A stretch of DNA of 64,000 bases from Variovorax sp. PBS-H4 (GCF_901827205.1 NZ_LR594675.1:2914001-2978000); one strand, 5' to 3'. Numbered from the stretch's first letter, positions 25,005-33,460 are shown. Translations and numbers: made by a program. The notes: generated by a model from the sequence alone, not told the origin.

Positions 25005-25859
25005 ATGGCCCTCTCGCTGGACCGCTTCGGCTTCAACACCGTCACCATGGGAGGCGACCTCGGCCATAAGCTCGATTGCATGAAGGCCGCGGGCTTCGCC
25101 GGTGTCGAGCTCTGGGCGCGCGACCTCGTCGCCCACCCGGCCGGGGTCGAGAAGGCGGCCGATCTGGTGAAGGCCAGCGGCCTCAAGATCACCGACTTCC
25201 AACCGCTTCGCGACTTCGAATGTGCGCCTGACGCCATGCGCCCGCACCGCCTCGAAATGGCACGCGAGCAACTGCGCCAGATGGCACTGGTCGGCACCGA
25301 CCTGCTGCTGGTGTGCTCCACCACGTCGCCGCTGGCGATCGACGACCCGGAGCGCGCGGCCGAGGACCTGCGCACCCTCGCCACGCTGGCGACTCCGCTC
25401 GGCATCCGCATCTGCTACGAGGCGCTTTCATGGGGCCGGCACGTGAATCGCTGGCATCAGGCCTGGGACATCGTGCGGCGCTGCAACCGCCAGAACGTTG
25501 GCCTGAACCTCGACAGCTTCCACATGTCCGTGCACGGCGACGACACGCCCGAAACACTGGCGCAGTTGGCGCAGGTGCCCGTGGAAAAGATCTTCTTGGT
25601 GCAGCTGGCTGACTATTTCTTCGAGTACAGCGACCGGCAGGCCGACATGATCGAGCTGGCGCGTCACCAGCGCCTGTTCCCGGGGGAAGGCCTGCACGAC
25701 GTGCGCGACATGGTCCAACTGCTCGAGCAGATGGGCTATCGCGGCCACTACACCTTCGAGGTGTTCAACGATGACTACGTGAACTCCGACCCGATGGTGA
25801 TCGGCCAGCGCGGCATGAAGAGCGCACGCTGGATCAGCGAGTCCGTCATCGGCACATGA
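25005..25859 (+). CDS. quiC: 3-dehydroshikimate dehydratase-like TIM-barrel protein
   Basis: This 284-aa protein belongs to the sugar phosphate isomerase/AP endonuclease-2 TIM-barrel family. N-terminal FGFNTVTMGGDLGHKLDCMKAAGFAGVELW and metal ligands in ICYEALSW, LNLDSFHMSV and TFEVFNDDY match 3-dehydroshikimate dehydratases (QuiC/AsbF type), which dehydrate 3-dehydroshikimate to protocatechuate. Placement between two shikimate dehydrogenase-like genes and upstream of pcaBCD supports this. It lacks the C-terminal dioxygenase-like extension found in QuiC1 fusions. Another sugar isomerase function is possible but less likely. Confidence 0.75.
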   Translation: MALSLDRFGFNTVTMGGDLGHKLDCMKAAGFAGVELWARDLVAHPAGVEKAADLVKASGLKITDFQPLRDFECAPDAMRPHRLEMAREQLRQMALVGTDLLLVCSTTSPLAIDDPERAAEDLRTLATLATPLGIRICYEALSWGRHVNRWHQAWDIVRRCNRQNVGLNLDSFHMSVHGDDTPETLAQLAQVPVEKIFLVQLADYFFEYSDRQADMIELARHQRLFPGEGLHDVRDMVQLLEQMGYRGHYTFEVFNDDYVNSDPMVIGQRGMKSARWISESVIGT

Positions 25860-25924
25860 ATCAGGACAGGCACAGCAACAGGATGCCGAAGCGCCAACCG
25901 GCGCCAGGCCGCAGGGCACCGCAT

Positions 25925-26761
25925 ATGACACTCTCAGGCAAGACCACCCTCATCGCGCATCTCGGCTATCCGACCGAGAGCTTCAAGGCGCCGATGATCT
26001 ACAACCCCTGGTTCGAAGCGAACGGCATCGATGCGCTCGTCGTGCCCATGGGCGTGAAGGCCGAGGACTACCAGGCCTTCTTTCCCTTGCTGTTCCGCAT
26101 GAGCAACATCCGAGGCGCGTTGGTGACCATGCCGCACAAGGTCACGACCATGGCGATGGTCGATGCGCTCACGCCAGCGGCAAAGATCGCGGGCGCCTGC
26201 AACGCGGTGCGCAAGGATGCGGACGGCCGCCTGGTTGGCGACCAGTTCGACGGAGCCGGCTTCGTGCGCGGGGTGCAGCGCAAGGGGTGCAGGCTGGAGG
26301 GCGCGCGTGTGCTGGTCTCCGGCAGCGGCGGCGTGGGCTCGGCGATTGCGGCCTCGCTCGCCGCGGCCGGGGTGGCCGAGCTCTCGCTTTTCGATACGCG
26401 GGCCGCGTCGGCCGAGGCGCTCGGCGAGCGGCTGCAGGCGCACTACCCCACGCTGCGCGTGGTCACCGGCTCGAAGGATCCGGCCGGGCATGACCTGGTG
26501 GTCAATGCCACTCCACTGGGCATGAAGGCGAATGATCCGTTACCCTTCGATGTCGATCGCATCGCGCCTTCGACCTTCGTCGGCGAGGTCGTGATGAAAT
26601 CCGAGTACACACCGCTCCTGCGTGCCGCCCGCGACAAGGGCTGCGCAGTGCAGGTCGGCACCGACATGTTGTTCGAAATGATCCCTGCTTATCTCGAGTT
26701 CTTCGGCTACGGCACCGCTACGCCGGACGAGCTGAGGGCGACGGCTCGCGTGGCCTATTGA
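25925..26761 (+). CDS. Second shikimate dehydrogenase-like protein
   Basis: This AroE paralogue is 278 aa from MTLSGKTTLIAHLG. An ATG at 25856 that overlaps the stop of the previous gene would add 23 residues unlike the family. Catalytic Lys lies in TMPHKVTT and Asp in GDQFDGAGF, with QFDG replacing NTDG. The Rossmann loop is VSGSGGVGSAIAASL, followed by NATPLGMKANDPLPF. It is moderately similar to the gene at 24064. The two may act on quinate and shikimate respectively, or on different diastereomers. Confidence 0.8.
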   Translation: MTLSGKTTLIAHLGYPTESFKAPMIYNPWFEANGIDALVVPMGVKAEDYQAFFPLLFRMSNIRGALVTMPHKVTTMAMVDALTPAAKIAGACNAVRKDADGRLVGDQFDGAGFVRGVQRKGCRLEGARVLVSGSGGVGSAIAASLAAAGVAELSLFDTRAASAEALGERLQAHYPTLRVVTGSKDPAGHDLVVNATPLGMKANDPLPFDVDRIAPSTFVGEVVMKSEYTPLLRAARDKGCAVQVGTDMLFEMIPAYLEFFGYGTATPDELRATARVAY

Positions 26762-26790
26762 AATGAAGCGTACATCCAGGCTTGCCCACC

Positions 26791-28002
26791 ATGAGTATTT
26801 TTGAGGGCTTCCTCTCGACATCCGAAACCCTGGCCGCCTTCAGCGAACACGCCTTCGTCGCCGCCATGCTGCGCTTCGAGGCTGCGCTGGCGAATGCGCA
26901 GGCCGCCGAGGGCCTGATTCCCGAGTCGGCCGCTCGGTCCATCGTCGGCAGCTGCAAGGTCGAACTGTTCGACGTTGCCAAGGTCGTGCGCGAGAGCGGG
27001 CGCGCCGGCAGCGTGGCGATTCCGCTGGTCAAGAGCCTCAAGGAGGCGGTCGGTCTCTTCAACGCCGAGGCCGTGCCCTTCGTGCATTTCGGCAGCACCA
27101 GCCAGGACGTGATCGACAGCGCCATGGCCCTGGTCACCCGCGAGGCCGTGACGCTGGTCGAAGCCGACCTGCGCAAGGCCGCACAGGCGCTGCTGGCGCA
27201 TGCCGAGCAGCACGCTGCCACGCCCATCCTCGCGCGCACGCTGATGCAGCCGGCCTCGGTCACCAGCTTCGGCCTCAAGTGCGCAGGCTGGGCCGCGCCC
27301 CTGGTGCGCAGCCGTACGCGGCTGGCCGAGGCAGCGCGGCGGGCGTTGAACGTGCAGCTCGGCGGCGCCGTCGGGACCCTCGCGCAGATGAAAGGGCAGG
27401 GGGCTGCCGTGCGGCGTCACATGGCGCAGGAGCTCGGCCTTGGCGATCCCGGCCAGACCTGGCACACGCAGCGCGATGAATGGGTAGCACTCGGCTGCGA
27501 GCTGGGCCTGATGGTCGGCAGCCTCGGCAAGATCGCCAAGGACATCGCACTCATGGGTCAATACGAAGTCGGTGAAGTGGCCGAGCCCACGGAGGCCGGT
27601 CGGGGTGGCTCATCCGCCATGCCGCACAAGCGCAATCCCGTCGCCTCGATGGTGGCGCTCGCTGCGGCGCAGCGCGCACCTCAGCGCGTGGCTGCGCTGC
27701 TCGCCGCCATGCCGCAGGAGCACGAGCGCGCGTTGGGCGCCTGGCAGGCCGAGCTGGGCGAATGGCCACAATTACTGATGTCCGCCCACGGCAGCGTGCG
27801 TGCGCTCGCCGGGGCTTTGCCCGGCCTGCAGATCGATGCCGCGCGCATGCGTGGCAACATCGAACGGCTGCGCGCTGAACTGCCGAGCGAGGCCGCGGAC
27901 GAATGGTTCGACCCGGCCCTGGCCGGTGAGGCCTCCACCATCGCTCTGGCGCAGGTTCGTGCCCTGCAAGACCAGCTCAACGAACGGAACATGCAACGAT
28001 GA
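26791..28002 (+). CDS. pcaB: 3-carboxy-cis,cis-muconate cycloisomerase
   Basis: PcaB lactonises beta-carboxy-cis,cis-muconate to gamma-carboxymuconolactone in the protocatechuate branch of the beta-ketoadipate pathway. The 403-aa protein is of the fumarase/argininosuccinase superfamily, with the signature GGSSAMPHKRNPVAS and the N-terminal FVHFGSTSQDVIDSAM. The ATG giving MSIFEGFLST is used; a TTG three codons upstream is weaker. Its stop overlaps the pcaC start (ATGA). Confidence 0.93.
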   Translation: MSIFEGFLSTSETLAAFSEHAFVAAMLRFEAALANAQAAEGLIPESAARSIVGSCKVELFDVAKVVRESGRAGSVAIPLVKSLKEAVGLFNAEAVPFVHFGSTSQDVIDSAMALVTREAVTLVEADLRKAAQALLAHAEQHAATPILARTLMQPASVTSFGLKCAGWAAPLVRSRTRLAEAARRALNVQLGGAVGTLAQMKGQGAAVRRHMAQELGLGDPGQTWHTQRDEWVALGCELGLMVGSLGKIAKDIALMGQYEVGEVAEPTEAGRGGSSAMPHKRNPVASMVALAAAQRAPQRVAALLAAMPQEHERALGAWQAELGEWPQLLMSAHGSVRALAGALPGLQIDAARMRGNIERLRAELPSEAADEWFDPALAGEASTIALAQVRALQDQLNERNMQR

Positions 28003-28433
28003 CCGCATCCGCCCCGCCCGCCGGCGACTACGAAGCCGGCCTCCTCAACCGCCGCCGCATCCTTGGCGATGCCTGGGTCGACAAGTCGCTGGCCAACCGC
28101 AACACCTTCAACAGCGAGTTCCAGGAACTGATCACCCGCCACGCGTGGAACGACATCTGGGGCCGCCCGGCGCTCGGCGACAAGACGCGCCGCTTCATGG
28201 TGCTGTCGATGATGCTGGGCATCCATGCCTATGAGGAGTTCGCGATGCACGTGCGTGCCGCGCTCGACGGCCCGCCCGAGTCGCGGCTGACTCCCGAGGA
28301 GATCAAGGAGGTGATCATGATGGCCGCCATCTACTGCGGCGTCCCGGTGGCCAACCATGCCTTCGGCATTGCTACTGCGATCCTGCGCGAGAAAGGCCTG
28401 CTGGAAGAACGCACGAAGGAAGGAACCGCATGA
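27999..28433 (+). CDS. pcaC: 4-carboxymuconolactone decarboxylase
   Basis: PcaC decarboxylates gamma-carboxymuconolactone to beta-ketoadipate enol-lactone. The 144-aa protein has the AhpD/CMD fold. Conserved segments include RRRILGDAWVDKSLANR, WGRPALGDKTRRFMVLSMMLG, the EFAMHVRAAL helix and EVIMMAAIYCGVPVANHAF. It overlaps both pcaB and pcaD by four bases, so the three are translationally coupled. Confidence 0.95.
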   Translation: MTASAPPAGDYEAGLLNRRRILGDAWVDKSLANRNTFNSEFQELITRHAWNDIWGRPALGDKTRRFMVLSMMLGIHAYEEFAMHVRAALDGPPESRLTPEEIKEVIMMAAIYCGVPVANHAFGIATAILREKGLLEERTKEGTA

Positions 28434-29194
28434 CCCGGCTCAACGTTCTGCGCGAGGGCGAGGGGCCCATCGTCGTGCTGAGCCACGCCCTCGGCTGCGA
28501 CCTGCACATGTGGGACGGCGTGGCCGAGGTGCTGGCGCGCGCCCACACCGTGCTGCGCTACGACCACCGCAACCACGGCGGCTCCGAGGTGGTGCCCGGT
28601 CCGCTCACGATGCAGATGCTGGCCGACGACGCGGCCGCGCTGATCGCGCGCGAGGCCGGGGCCGAGCCGGTGCATTTCGTCGGCCTCTCGATGGGCGGCA
28701 TGACGGCCCAGGCGCTGGCGCCGACGCACCCGCAACTGCTGCGCAGCGTGGTCATCGCGAATTCGTCGGCCTACTACCCCGACCGCGCGCCCTGGCGCAC
28801 GCGCGTCGAGACCGTGCAGGCCCAGGGCGTGTCGGCCATCGCGCCCGGTGCCGTGGCGCGCTGGCTCACACCTGCCTATGCCGCCACGCCCGAAGGCGCG
28901 GAGGCCGCGCGCCGGTTGCACGCCACGCTGTCCGCCACCGATGCGGCCGGCTACATTGCCAGCTGCGATGCGGTGGCGGCCATCGACTTTCGGGAAAGCA
29001 ACCGCGGCATCCGGACGCCCACGCTCGTGATTGCCGGAAACCAGGACGAGGCCACTCCGCCTTCGATGTCAGAGGCGATCGTCGAAGCCATTCCCGGCGC
29101 GAAGCTGGCCCGCATCGAGGCCGCGCACCTCAGCGCCGTCGAGCGGCCCGTGGAATTCACTCAGCTTTTGATCGACTTCTGGCGCAGCCTTTGA
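28430..29194 (+). CDS. pcaD: 3-oxoadipate enol-lactonase
   Basis: PcaD hydrolyses beta-ketoadipate enol-lactone to beta-ketoadipate. The 254-aa alpha/beta hydrolase has the oxyanion segment LSHALGCDLHMWD, nucleophile elbow GLSMGGMTAQ, a catalytic Asp in AGNQDEATPP and His in AAHLSAVERP. It is the last gene of the operon. The dioxygenase pcaGH and the downstream pcaIJF are not in the window. Confidence 0.93.
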   Translation: MTRLNVLREGEGPIVVLSHALGCDLHMWDGVAEVLARAHTVLRYDHRNHGGSEVVPGPLTMQMLADDAAALIAREAGAEPVHFVGLSMGGMTAQALAPTHPQLLRSVVIANSSAYYPDRAPWRTRVETVQAQGVSAIAPGAVARWLTPAYAATPEGAEAARRLHATLSATDAAGYIASCDAVAAIDFRESNRGIRTPTLVIAGNQDEATPPSMSEAIVEAIPGAKLARIEAAHLSAVERPVEFTQLLIDFWRSL

Positions 29195-29212
29195 CGGGCT
29201 GAACGCGCCCAC

Positions 29213-29240
29213 GGAACCCCGGGGCTCCCCGCGTTACTCA
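29213..29240 (+). promoter_or_regulatory. HrpL-like ECF sigma promoter (effector box 3)
   Basis: GGAACC at 29213-29218 and TTACTCA at 29234-29240 leave 16 bases between GGAAC and TTAC. Of the three boxes this is closest to the published hrp box form GGAACC-N15-CCACTCA. The chaperone gene starts 54 bases downstream, and pcaD ends only 19 bases upstream. Confidence 0.72.
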
Positions 29241-29294
29241 GGCAGCAGTACCCCTTGATGGAGGGGCACCGTTTTCACTGCCGGAGCCTCGCTT

Positions 29295-29771
29295 GTGAGC
29301 TTTCATTTCGACCCCCAGTACATCAGCCATCGCCTCGGCGAGGTTGGTCCCGATGCCGAGAACCTCTCGGTCATCGTCCAGGATGACGATTCCACCTGGA
29401 CGCTTGCCTTCGAGAGCGAAGTCACCGTTCTCATCCTTGCCGAATGGGCCGAGGAGCCGGCGCGCCTGGTCTTGAGCGCCGACATCGGCACGCCGCCGGA
29501 GGGCCGCGCGGCCCAGGTGCACAAAACTGCGCTGTCCTACAACACGCTGTGGCGCGACACCGGTGGCGCGCGTATCGGCATGGGCGGCGAAGAAGGGGGC
29601 CTGCTCCTCGTGCGCGAACTGGACCCGGCAAGCGTCCAGGGCGGCGAGTTCGCGCGAGTCCTCGAACAGTTTGCGGCAGTCGCACAGTGGTGGGAAGGCT
29701 ATGTCACCGCAGAAGACATCGCCATTCCCGCATCTGCCCCTGCCATGGCGCAGATGGCTGCTCGAATCTAA
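29295..29771 (+). CDS. CesT-family type III secretion chaperone
   Basis: This 158-aa acidic protein matches the CesT/Tir chaperone pattern. It has an N-terminal helix followed by acidic beta-strands (ENLSVIVQDDDSTWTLAF), then RLVLSADIGTPPEG, the LSYNTLW helix, the ARIGMGGEEGGLLLVREL hairpin, and a C-terminal helix FARVLEQFAAVAQWWEGYV. Such dimers bind an effector N-terminus and deliver it to the type III ATPase. The start is GTG with GGAG eight bases before it. The large gene begins 11 bases after its stop with its own AGGAGA. This is the clearest evidence in the window for type III secretion. Confidence 0.82.
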   Translation: MSFHFDPQYISHRLGEVGPDAENLSVIVQDDDSTWTLAFESEVTVLILAEWAEEPARLVLSADIGTPPEGRAAQVHKTALSYNTLWRDTGGARIGMGGEEGGLLLVRELDPASVQGGEFARVLEQFAAVAQWWEGYVTAEDIAIPASAPAMAQMAARI

Positions 29772-29782
29772 GGAGAAGATCG

Positions 29783-32700
29783 ATGGGTAAAAAAATCGGC
29801 AACAACAATCCGCCGCAGAGTTTTGAAAGCCTGGCGCATGTTTTTCAGGATGTCCTGGATGCGGCGCCCCAGGTCAAGGATAAGAAGACGTATTTCGTCG
29901 GGGAAAAAACCAAGGACAAATGCGAAATCGACGGTGTCGAGCGTGGCGACATCACATATCTGTCCCATAAAAAGGCAAAGCATGGTGCGGCGGCCGCGGC
30001 GTATCGCCTGAGCGGGCGCAGACAGAACGACTACAAAGAGGCCAGGATTTACCTGGAGGGGCTGATCGAGCGGGCCGAAAACAGCGATCCCAAACGGTAT
30101 AGAGTGGCGACAAGCAGTCTTCGGCTCGTGCTGGCGAGAAGCAAATCGAAGGGCTACATTGACATAAATGCCATCCGGAATGATGTGCAAGTTATTCTCA
30201 ATGGTGTCAAGGAAACGACTCAAAAATCCGCGGAAGCACTGAAGAACGATCTACGTATTGCTGACGATTCCATATCGCATTTCCTGAATGACATTGAAGC
30301 AATAAGATCAGTATCCACCAGAAAGGTGGTGATTCCTAAAAATATCAGGGAAGAAAACAAGCTCCTGTTGGGAAAAATCAGCAGTATCAACAAGCAAGCA
30401 GAAAGCCTTCGCAATAACAAGAAGATCACCAGCCAGCTACGGCTGAAACGCCCGTCGTTCACCGTTTCTGCGAGTTCTGCCGCGGAAGAGGTGACTGCCC
30501 AGGATCTGTTAGACAAGATCGCCGACTGGCCAGGCCCTCAGCTTCAGCTGGATCTGGCCAATTTCTTTGCATGCGCCAAATCGGGAAGCAGCGAAAGATC
30601 AGCCGAACTCCAACAAGCGAGCAAGAGGCTGCTCTTGTCCTTGGCCGAGCAGGAATCCATTCTGAGCTTGATCAGCAATGAATTTCTCAATACGATCGAA
30701 AATGCCGACGATCGAAGAAACCTTCAGAATCTCCGCAACTCGGCTAAACAACTTCTCTCGGATTTTCACAATCCTGATTTGCCGTTCGGAAGGCTCAAAA
30801 AGCTGGCTTTGGCAGGATATCACTGGCCGGAGGAGACGGCTAAGCAGGTTGTTTCACAGCGGGATGAGTTCTTCCGGTCTTTACTTGGACCGATTGCAGG
30901 CGATCCCGCCGGGCAGCAGCCCGCCATTGGCAATGGACAGCCACAGCCCCTGATCGTTCCACCGGCAGGTAGTTTGCCGCCCGTTGGCGACCTGCCGCCG
31001 CTGCCCGTCAACATGCAGCCGGCCGCCGGCAATGGACAGCCACCGCCTTACCTGCTACCGATCCCCAACGGCGCGCCACCACCGCTCAACGTCCCTGCGA
31101 TTCCCGAAGATCTGCCACCGCCGCTTCCGGCTTCGCTGGACCACACGGAGTCGCCTTCGGCGCACCCAGGGGTTAAGGCTGAAATGGCCCGGATTTTCCG
31201 TCCGCGCGAAATGCCGCCTCCCGAGGATCTGCAGCCGCCGCCCGTCAACGTGCAGTTGGCCGCTGGCATCGAACAGCCACCGCTTCACCTCCCACCGATC
31301 CCCAACGGCGCGCCACCACCGCTCAACGTCCCTGCGATTCCCGAAGATTTGCCGCCGCCGCTTCCGGGTCCGATGGACCACACGGAGTCGCCTTCGGCGC
31401 ACCCAGGGGTTAAGGCTGAAATGGCCCGGATTTTCCGTCCGCGCGAAATGCCGCCTCCCGAGGATCTGCCGCCGCCACCCGTCATCGTCGAGCCAGCCGC
31501 TGGCAATGCACTCCCACCGATCCTCAACGGCCTGCCGCCGCCGCTCCCGGTTACTGCTGGTGCGTCGCCGCCTCCAGCCGACGAGCCGCCGCTGGCGCCC
31601 CACCTGGCGCAAGCTGCCAGCGTCCCGCCGCTTCCGAATGTGGCGCAATCTGCTGCTGGCGTCGTGCCGGTTACGGGCGGCTTGCCACTTGAGACGTCCG
31701 CTCCCGGCAAGTTCGTGGCGAAGCGTGTGGCGGAATTCACCAACCCGTCACCGGAGGATCAAGACGATGCGCTTCCTCCGGCCGACCTGCCGCCGCCCCC
31801 CGCCGGAGAGCCCACGTCCCGCCTACTGGAAGCGGAGGCGTCTGGCCAATTGAACCCGGCGCAAAAAGCTGCAGCGGCCATGCTTTCGGCTGCTCTCGAC
31901 ATTCCGCCATTGCCCGAGGGCGCGCCCCCGCCACTTCCCGGCAATTCGCCCCCGCCGGTTTTTAGCGGGGTGCTGCCCCCGAGCGACCTACCACCGCTGC
32001 CTGGTGACGTCCGAAAACCCCGGCCGGACGACACGGAGTCGTCTCCGGCAGACCCTCGGGCGAAAGCCGCACTCGCCGAGCTCCCACCTCTAACCAGCGC
32101 CGCGAAGCTGCTTGCAGACCTGGCATCGAGTGATCAGACGTACCTGATGGCCAGCAAGGTCGACGATGGGACTGGGCACAAAGTGGTCACCAAAAAAGGA
32201 AAGGTTCTTTTCCTCAAGGCCAGTTCCGGGCAAGAGAAAGAGGCAGGATTGCGCTCCCTGATCACCAACAAGCTGCGTGGACGAAGGGATGCCCAATACC
32301 GGAACACCAGAAAGGCGCTCGCGGCACTGCTAGAGGATACCGAGACGCGTGGGTTGATCCCAAAAGAAAACGGAGCAACCGCTCACGCGGCCACCATACT
32401 CGCCCATTCGCTTGAAATCGGGAAAAACGGGATCCAATTTGACAAGACTGTCCGAGAAAACGTGATAACAATCTTGGCTGAGAATGTAAAAAGGCAGCAG
32501 GATATCGCAGAGCGTCAAAATCTCATCTCGATGCTTATCGACCAATCCAAAGAGCCACAATCAAAAAATCCCGAAGCAGCTATTGACGGATTTTCTGCTA
32601 CCAATGGATCGGATTTCGAGAAGAATAAAAAGGAGATTTTCTTTAAAAAACTGGATGATCATGTCGGTTCTATCAAACCGCCTGTGCACGCAATCGACGA

Positions 32701-33460
32701 ATCTTCCTTGTCTTCCGTGGATCAGTGGAATTACGAATTTATAAGATCAGTGGATCACTTTACAAGTCTGGCGGAAGACATAAAAAAGATGATTACTCGC
32801 CCTGAGCACTTGAATGAGGGGGATCATTTTTTCACGCTGCCTCTTTCTTTCGATGAGGCTACCCGATCTTTCGTAGAAAAGAACATGCCAGGTGATGCTG
32901 GTATATTTACTGGCAATATTCTGAACGAGAGCACCGTCGTTTTTTCACAAGGGCTTGTCACGCAAGTCAATCTGTTGATGGGTGTTATTTCGATAGATGA
33001 TTTGGTGCAATTCAAAGGAGGGATGGGGGAAATCACGAGAGTGTGCGAAAAAGCGTTCCGGCAGCTCGAATTTTTGGCGCGACTGTTTACCAATGAGCAG
33101 TATCTTGCGCAAGTTCCGATTGAAGGGCTCGACTTGTTGCGCCGGTATGGCGAGGCCCTGCAGGAAGTGGCTGTGCGGGTTCTGGACCCCAAGGGACCCT
33201 ACATTGCCTTCTACCGGATGAGCCAAGCCGCAGGCACTTCGCCGGAGACTGCGATGCCCTATTTCCGTATAGCTTTTGAATTGGATAAAGAGCGCTCCCC
33301 CGGCGCGCAGGCTGGTGAGAGCAAGCCGCCGTCCAGGCCGCTACCGCCGATCCCGGCCGGTTTGTCTTCGAATCCGAAGCTCGGGCCGCCGCCGGCCGAG
33401 CTGCTGCCGCTGCCGACTTCCGGCGTCTCGCCGCAATCGGATGCGGTCGAGACTACATAG
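29783..33460 (+). CDS. Putative type III effector with polyproline repeats, 1225 aa
   Basis: The start MGKKIGNNNPPQSFESL is chosen for its AGGAGA site directly after the chaperone stop; the frame is open further upstream only as a shadow of the chaperone gene. Residues 1-370 form a Lys-rich, helical, Asn/Ser-containing part. Residues about 375-770 are proline-rich, with many DLPPPLP-type motifs and two 79-residue tandem repeats carrying HTESPSAHPGVKAEMARIF. A degenerate copy of that motif (DTESSPADPRAKAAL) lies near residue 755. Residues 770-1165 are a second helical domain, and the tail contains RPLPPIP at about 1185, a class I SH3-ligand pattern. No signal peptide or membrane helix is seen. 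GC content falls clearly around 30100-30800 and 32400-33000. Polyproline effectors often engage SH3, EVH1 or profilin/actin proteins of the host; that role here is inference. Confidence 0.65.
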   Translation: MGKKIGNNNPPQSFESLAHVFQDVLDAAPQVKDKKTYFVGEKTKDKCEIDGVERGDITYLSHKKAKHGAAAAAYRLSGRRQNDYKEARIYLEGLIERAENSDPKRYRVATSSLRLVLARSKSKGYIDINAIRNDVQVILNGVKETTQKSAEALKNDLRIADDSISHFLNDIEAIRSVSTRKVVIPKNIREENKLLLGKISSINKQAESLRNNKKITSQLRLKRPSFTVSASSAAEEVTAQDLLDKIADWPGPQLQLDLANFFACAKSGSSERSAELQQASKRLLLSLAEQESILSLISNEFLNTIENADDRRNLQNLRNSAKQLLSDFHNPDLPFGRLKKLALAGYHWPEETAKQVVSQRDEFFRSLLGPIAGDPAGQQPAIGNGQPQPLIVPPAGSLPPVGDLPPLPVNMQPAAGNGQPPPYLLPIPNGAPPPLNVPAIPEDLPPPLPASLDHTESPSAHPGVKAEMARIFRPREMPPPEDLQPPPVNVQLAAGIEQPPLHLPPIPNGAPPPLNVPAIPEDLPPPLPGPMDHTESPSAHPGVKAEMARIFRPREMPPPEDLPPPPVIVEPAAGNALPPILNGLPPPLPVTAGASPPPADEPPLAPHLAQAASVPPLPNVAQSAAGVVPVTGGLPLETSAPGKFVAKRVAEFTNPSPEDQDDALPPADLPPPPAGEPTSRLLEAEASGQLNPAQKAAAAMLSAALDIPPLPEGAPPPLPGNSPPPVFSGVLPPSDLPPLPGDVRKPRPDDTESSPADPRAKAALAELPPLTSAAKLLADLASSDQTYLMASKVDDGTGHKVVTKKGKVLFLKASSGQEKEAGLRSLITNKLRGRRDAQYRNTRKALAALLEDTETRGLIPKENGATAHAATILAHSLEIGKNGIQFDKTVRENVITILAENVKRQQDIAERQNLISMLIDQSKEPQSKNPEAAIDGFSATNGSDFEKNKKEIFFKKLDDHVGSIKPPVHAIDESSLSSVDQWNYEFIRSVDHFTSLAEDIKKMITRPEHLNEGDHFFTLPLSFDEATRSFVEKNMPGDAGIFTGNILNESTVVFSQGLVTQVNLLMGVISIDDLVQFKGGMGEITRVCEKAFRQLEFLARLFTNEQYLAQVPIEGLDLLRRYGEALQEVAVRVLDPKGPYIAFYRMSQAAGTSPETAMPYFRIAFELDKERSPGAQAGESKPPSRPLPPIPAGLSSNPKLGPPPAELLPLPTSGVSPQSDAVETT
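31037..31510 (+). repeat. Two-copy 237-bp in-frame tandem repeat
   Basis: The unit 31037-31273 is repeated at 31274-31510 with few differences, encoding 79 residues each. Core shared segments are PIPNGAPPPLNVPAIPEDL and HTESPSAHPGVKAEMARIF. A third, shortened start (LPPILNGLPPPLP) follows at about 31510. The near-identity at DNA level points to recent duplication or ongoing copy-number change. Confidence 0.9.

Noticed and set aside
29444..29782. Extended N-terminus of the large effector through the chaperone gene
   Set aside because: The extension is an out-of-frame overlap with the chaperone, and AGGAGA before ATG at 29783 gives a clear start.
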